The notes under the pieces were generated by a model. That model saw only the letters and a list, made by a program, of their open reading frames with translations. It made no database searches and had not been told where the DNA came from. This document shows positions 61,453-64,000 of a stretch of 64,000 nt of DNA, in pieces (positions within the stretch are counted from its first letter, which is position 1; each line of letters begins with the position of its first letter). A program made the position numbers and the translations under genes. The DNA comes from Cryptomeria japonica (taxonomy: Eukaryota; Streptophyta; Pinopsida; Cupressales; Cupressaceae). The stretch lies in NCBI RefSeq assembly GCF_030272615.1, contig NC_081413.1, positions 553,623,136-553,687,135 on the forward strand. Direction: 5' to 3'.

Positions 61453-61642
61453 TTAGGATAACGAGATGCCCCAGTTTCGGACAAAATAAATCTCCGGATG
61501 ACTAACGATTGATGGATGGCGAGGTGCAGTGGGAGTTGTTTTGAACCATAGCAGCCCGATGAGACTTAGGTCATTTGTTAGGATAAATGCCTGTTGAAGT
61601 CTAGGCGGCCATGATTGCTTACCTGTTGAGACCCGAAGATAC

Positions 61643-63736
61643 TTGATCAAAGTATCTGATGATAGTCTAGGTTTAAACTTAAGAAAGTTTGATAACAAAA
61701 CAACTGATGGTGGTTGGATGAATGTCTATGTGCAGGAGGATCTGCGCGTGTTGCAGTTACGCGAGCGCCACCCCGCGACACAGGGATTGCGGGATCGATT
61801 GACGCAGATAGAGATTGATTGTATTGCGGCTACTGGCCTCTACGAGGTGATGCATATGCCCATGATTCGGATGAATCACGGCCTGATCACAGCATTGGCA
61901 GAGCGATGGCACAGTGAGACGTGCACGTTCCATCTAGCCCAGGGCGAGATGACGGTGACTTTAGAGGATGTGTGGCGTATCCTTCGGATTCTGATTCGGG
62001 GGCAGCTGGTGACATATGATCGATCTTGGGGGACGGTGTCTTGCCAGAGGATATTTGATGAGGATGTATACATTGATGATGACTCGATCGCATGGGAGGA
62101 TATAGCGGCACTATATGAGCCCCTTCCAGCAGTATTGTCAGGGATCGTCAGAGGACTTCTATGTCCCGACAGGCGGTCACATGGATTGGCAGTGGGATGG
62201 GGACAGGTGATAGAGATGATGGTGACTGAGGGGACCCGATATGCCTGGGGGTCGTGCGTGTTAGCGCACATGTATCAGGAGTTACACGAGGTAGTGTACC
62301 GGGGGAGAGGTTCGCTTGCAGTAGGCATGACGCTGCTGCATGTGTGGGCATGGGAGCATCTACCAGTGACTCGACCAGTGAGTCTGAGATTCCGAGCCGT
62401 GGACCAGCCCTATATGTTTATGTATAGTGGTATGATGAGCCAGCCCCACTTGGGGAAGTTAGAGTGGTGGCGGCGGGCATTGGATGACCTGGATGCAGTG
62501 ATCTGGCGGCCATACTTGGAGTGTGAGCCATGGGAGGATGATGCGGAGGCACTACCGTATTGCTTCATGACCCGATTCCTCATTGGGAGGACCTCGTATC
62601 ATGTAGAGAGACAGGTGCCGGGACGGGTGATGAGGCAGTTTGGACGGCAGCAGGGACTGCCGAGTGGATCAGGGCAGTATGCACGAGTGATCCGAGAGCG
62701 GTATGCATGGGGTCCAGTGCTACCGTATGATCAGGCACTGGCAGAGTTCCGGACACTGCAGGCGAGGCCATGGGACTTACGACCGAGGGTCGTGGATGTA
62801 GGTGTGACAGCAGAGTATACACAGTATCGGGCGGCGCACCCGATCCGACGGATATCAGACCCAGCTGAGCCGATCCCAGCGTTTGAGGATGAGAGGGGAC
62901 GGGGACGAGGACGGAGAGCAGGAGGTCGAGGAGGAGGAGGAGGTGGAGATGGAGGTGGCGGAGGAGGTGGAGAGGGAGGTGGCGGAGGAGATGGAGGAGG
63001 AGGAGGAGGAGGATTGGGGATGCCGAGGCAGCGGAGAGGGAGAGGTGGACTACCTCTTCAGATATCACAGGGACCTTTGATGCAGGGAGGAGTGCAGCTA
63101 AGTGGGAGGGGGATGGAGAGAGAGATCCCGATGGCTACAGGTGCAGGGGAGGGTGGTGCAGGGGAGGGACCTAGTGGAGGGGGTGATACAGGTGCAGCAG
63201 CCATGGACATGGGGGAGGGAGTTACTGGGGATCTGCGGGAGCACATGATAGGTTATTTGCAGACCCGGGTAGAGAGATTAGAGGCGGAGGTAGCAGCTAG
63301 AGATGTGCAGCTATTTGCACGTGAGTCAGAGCTGACAGTGGTGCTGCGGGAGAGAGATACTGCGGTGGAGAGATTGGCGGAGCTGCAGGAGAGAGTGCGG
63401 ACTGGTGCACAGGGGCCTTCAGGGGAGATTATGAGGGAGATGCGGCGAGCACAGGCGGAGATAGAGTACTGGCGGGGGTTATATGAGCAGGTGGTACCGA
63501 TCAGCCAACGAGCTCTCAGTTACTCACAGATGCGGCAGGCCAGATCCGAGCGATCGCAGAGGATGCAGAGCAGTGGGGGTGTGATGGGTCCTCTACGGCA
63601 GGAGAGATCAGGGGATGCAGGAGGGAGTGGGGGTTCGATGAGGCCTCCACGGAGAGATGGATCAGGTGGTGCAGGTACCAGTGGTGGAGTAGGTAGGGGT
63701 GGTGGTGGTACAGCATCTGGCCAGAGTGGCATTTGA
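61643..63736 (+). CDS. Plant mobile domain (PMD) protein carried by an LTR element
   Basis: An uninterrupted 697-residue frame lies antisense to the element that contains it. Residues about 33-390 match the plant mobile domain (MAIL1/MAIN-type, 'aminotransferase-like'): IAATGLYEVMHMPMIRMNHG, ALAERWHSETCTFHL (84-98) and GEMTVTLEDVWRIL (101-114). A Gly/Arg/Glu low-complexity stretch (about 415-457), a predicted coiled coil (YLQTRVERLEAEVAARDVQL onward, about 535-585) and a Gly/Ser/Arg-rich tail follow. Cellular PMD proteins act in transposon silencing and genome stability, and PMD frames also travel in transposons. The first 30 residues lie in element sequence, and CTATGTGCAG|GAG at 61726-61738 looks like a splice acceptor, so the true start may be in an upstream exon. 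GC content is far above its surroundings. Whether it is expressed is unknown. Confidence 0.8.
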   Translation: MIKVSDDSLGLNLRKFDNKTTDGGWMNVYVQEDLRVLQLRERHPATQGLRDRLTQIEIDCIAATGLYEVMHMPMIRMNHGLITALAERWHSETCTFHLAQGEMTVTLEDVWRILRILIRGQLVTYDRSWGTVSCQRIFDEDVYIDDDSIAWEDIAALYEPLPAVLSGIVRGLLCPDRRSHGLAVGWGQVIEMMVTEGTRYAWGSCVLAHMYQELHEVVYRGRGSLAVGMTLLHVWAWEHLPVTRPVSLRFRAVDQPYMFMYSGMMSQPHLGKLEWWRRALDDLDAVIWRPYLECEPWEDDAEALPYCFMTRFLIGRTSYHVERQVPGRVMRQFGRQQGLPSGSGQYARVIRERYAWGPVLPYDQALAEFRTLQARPWDLRPRVVDVGVTAEYTQYRAAHPIRRISDPAEPIPAFEDERGRGRGRRAGGRGGGGGGDGGGGGGGEGGGGGDGGGGGGGLGMPRQRRGRGGLPLQISQGPLMQGGVQLSGRGMEREIPMATGAGEGGAGEGPSGGGDTGAAAMDMGEGVTGDLREHMIGYLQTRVERLEAEVAARDVQLFARESELTVVLRERDTAVERLAELQERVRTGAQGPSGEIMREMRRAQAEIEYWRGLYEQVVPISQRALSYSQMRQARSERSQRMQSSGGVMGPLRQERSGDAGGSGGSMRPPRRDGSGGAGTSGGVGRGGGGTASGQSGI

Positions 63737-64000
63737 GAGAGCATTTTTGCATACATGTATTGTATCATTGTCTATTTTTGGACTGTATCTTGGATGGCTC
63801 TTGGTAGCCGATTTTTTGTAGACTTCATTGTACTCTGATATATGAGATGATATATATGAGGAGATCCCATATTGTGATGATTATACATGTGATTATGTAT
63901 GGATGTTTATGCATGATGATGATTTATTGCTTAGATGTATATGTGTACATGTATGCATTTGATGAGATGTTTCTTTTATGCATGTTTTTATGATGATTTA
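63737..64000. mobile_element. 3' flank of the PMD frame, internal to the second element
   Basis: GATG/TATG-rich sequence (TATATGAGATGATATATATG, GCATGATGATGATTTATTGC) with no coding domain. ATGTATGTATG-type words also occur near 41590-41610 in the large element. A poly(A) signal for the PMD gene is not obvious. Confidence 0.5.

Larger units (their letters stand above)
59130..64000 (-). mobile_element. Second Tat-like LTR element, left part only
   Basis: The LTR is at 59135-60575 (1441 bp, TGATGCCCTCC...GTGACTACA). It is followed by the same polypurine tract and 3' internal region as the large element, so the element is also on the minus strand with its gag-pol outside the window. The LTR is clearly related to but diverged from the 1802-bp LTRs. 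Copy 1 of the duplication is the empty site: ATACAATCTATTAA at 6361-6374 is uninterrupted there. The left half of the target duplication should be CAATC (59130-59134). The internal region carries a captured plus-strand PMD gene. Confidence 0.85.

Noticed and set aside
62580-63068. 162-residue minus-strand frame rich in Leu, His and Pro
   Set aside because: Antisense shadow of the Gly/Arg/Glu-rich part of the PMD frame.

Overview
This is nuclear DNA of a seed plant, most likely a gymnosperm (probably a conifer). It is AT-rich and gene-poor, and consists largely of nested LTR retrotransposons around a small cluster of intron-containing cytochrome P450 genes. The P450 sequences look like CYP76 (CYP71 clan). 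The species cannot be named from sequence alone. No bacterial-style operons, CRISPR arrays, rRNA or tRNA genes were seen.

Layout. 1-6368 is copy 1 of a segmental duplication: the end of a Tat/Ogre-type LTR, its flank, a LINE-like tail, a P450 promoter relic, a tandem repeat, a polypurine tract and a SINE. P450 gene A is at 7183-8837. 9.6-14.4 kb holds a decayed gypsy gag plus LTR inserted in a PPR-gene relic. 14.9-17.3 kb is an old repeat block (Y) related to the flanks of both P450 genes. 17.4-21.9 kb is a three-level nest: a 3.0-kb gag-only LTR element inside a copia LTR inside another probable PPR relic. 22.2-26.7 kb is a mosaic of copia LTR pieces, followed by a solo gypsy LTR (about 26.7-27.9 kb). 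29.7-33.7 kb is repeat block Z, leading directly into P450 gene B (33961-35607). 37628-53675 is a large, young Tat/Ogre-like Ty3/gypsy element on the minus strand with two 1802-bp LTRs and an AGAGT target duplication. 52895-59134 is copy 2 of the segmental duplication. 59135-64000 is the start of a second, related Tat-like element that carries an intact plus-strand plant-mobile-domain (PMD) reading frame.

How it fits together. The two P450 genes are tandem paralogues (about 88% protein identity by eye) with the same intron position and proximal promoter. Pieces of the same upstream DNA recur several times, so the locus has expanded repeatedly. The most recent event copied a segment that already contained the big retroelement, because both copies have the same LTR/AGAGT junction. 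Copy 2 is interrupted by the second element 0.8 kb short of where gene A starts in copy 1, so a third, very similar P450 gene is predicted just beyond the right edge. The host genes with a clear function are the two P450s; the PMD gene appears to be captured cargo. Identities and ages are estimates by eye.
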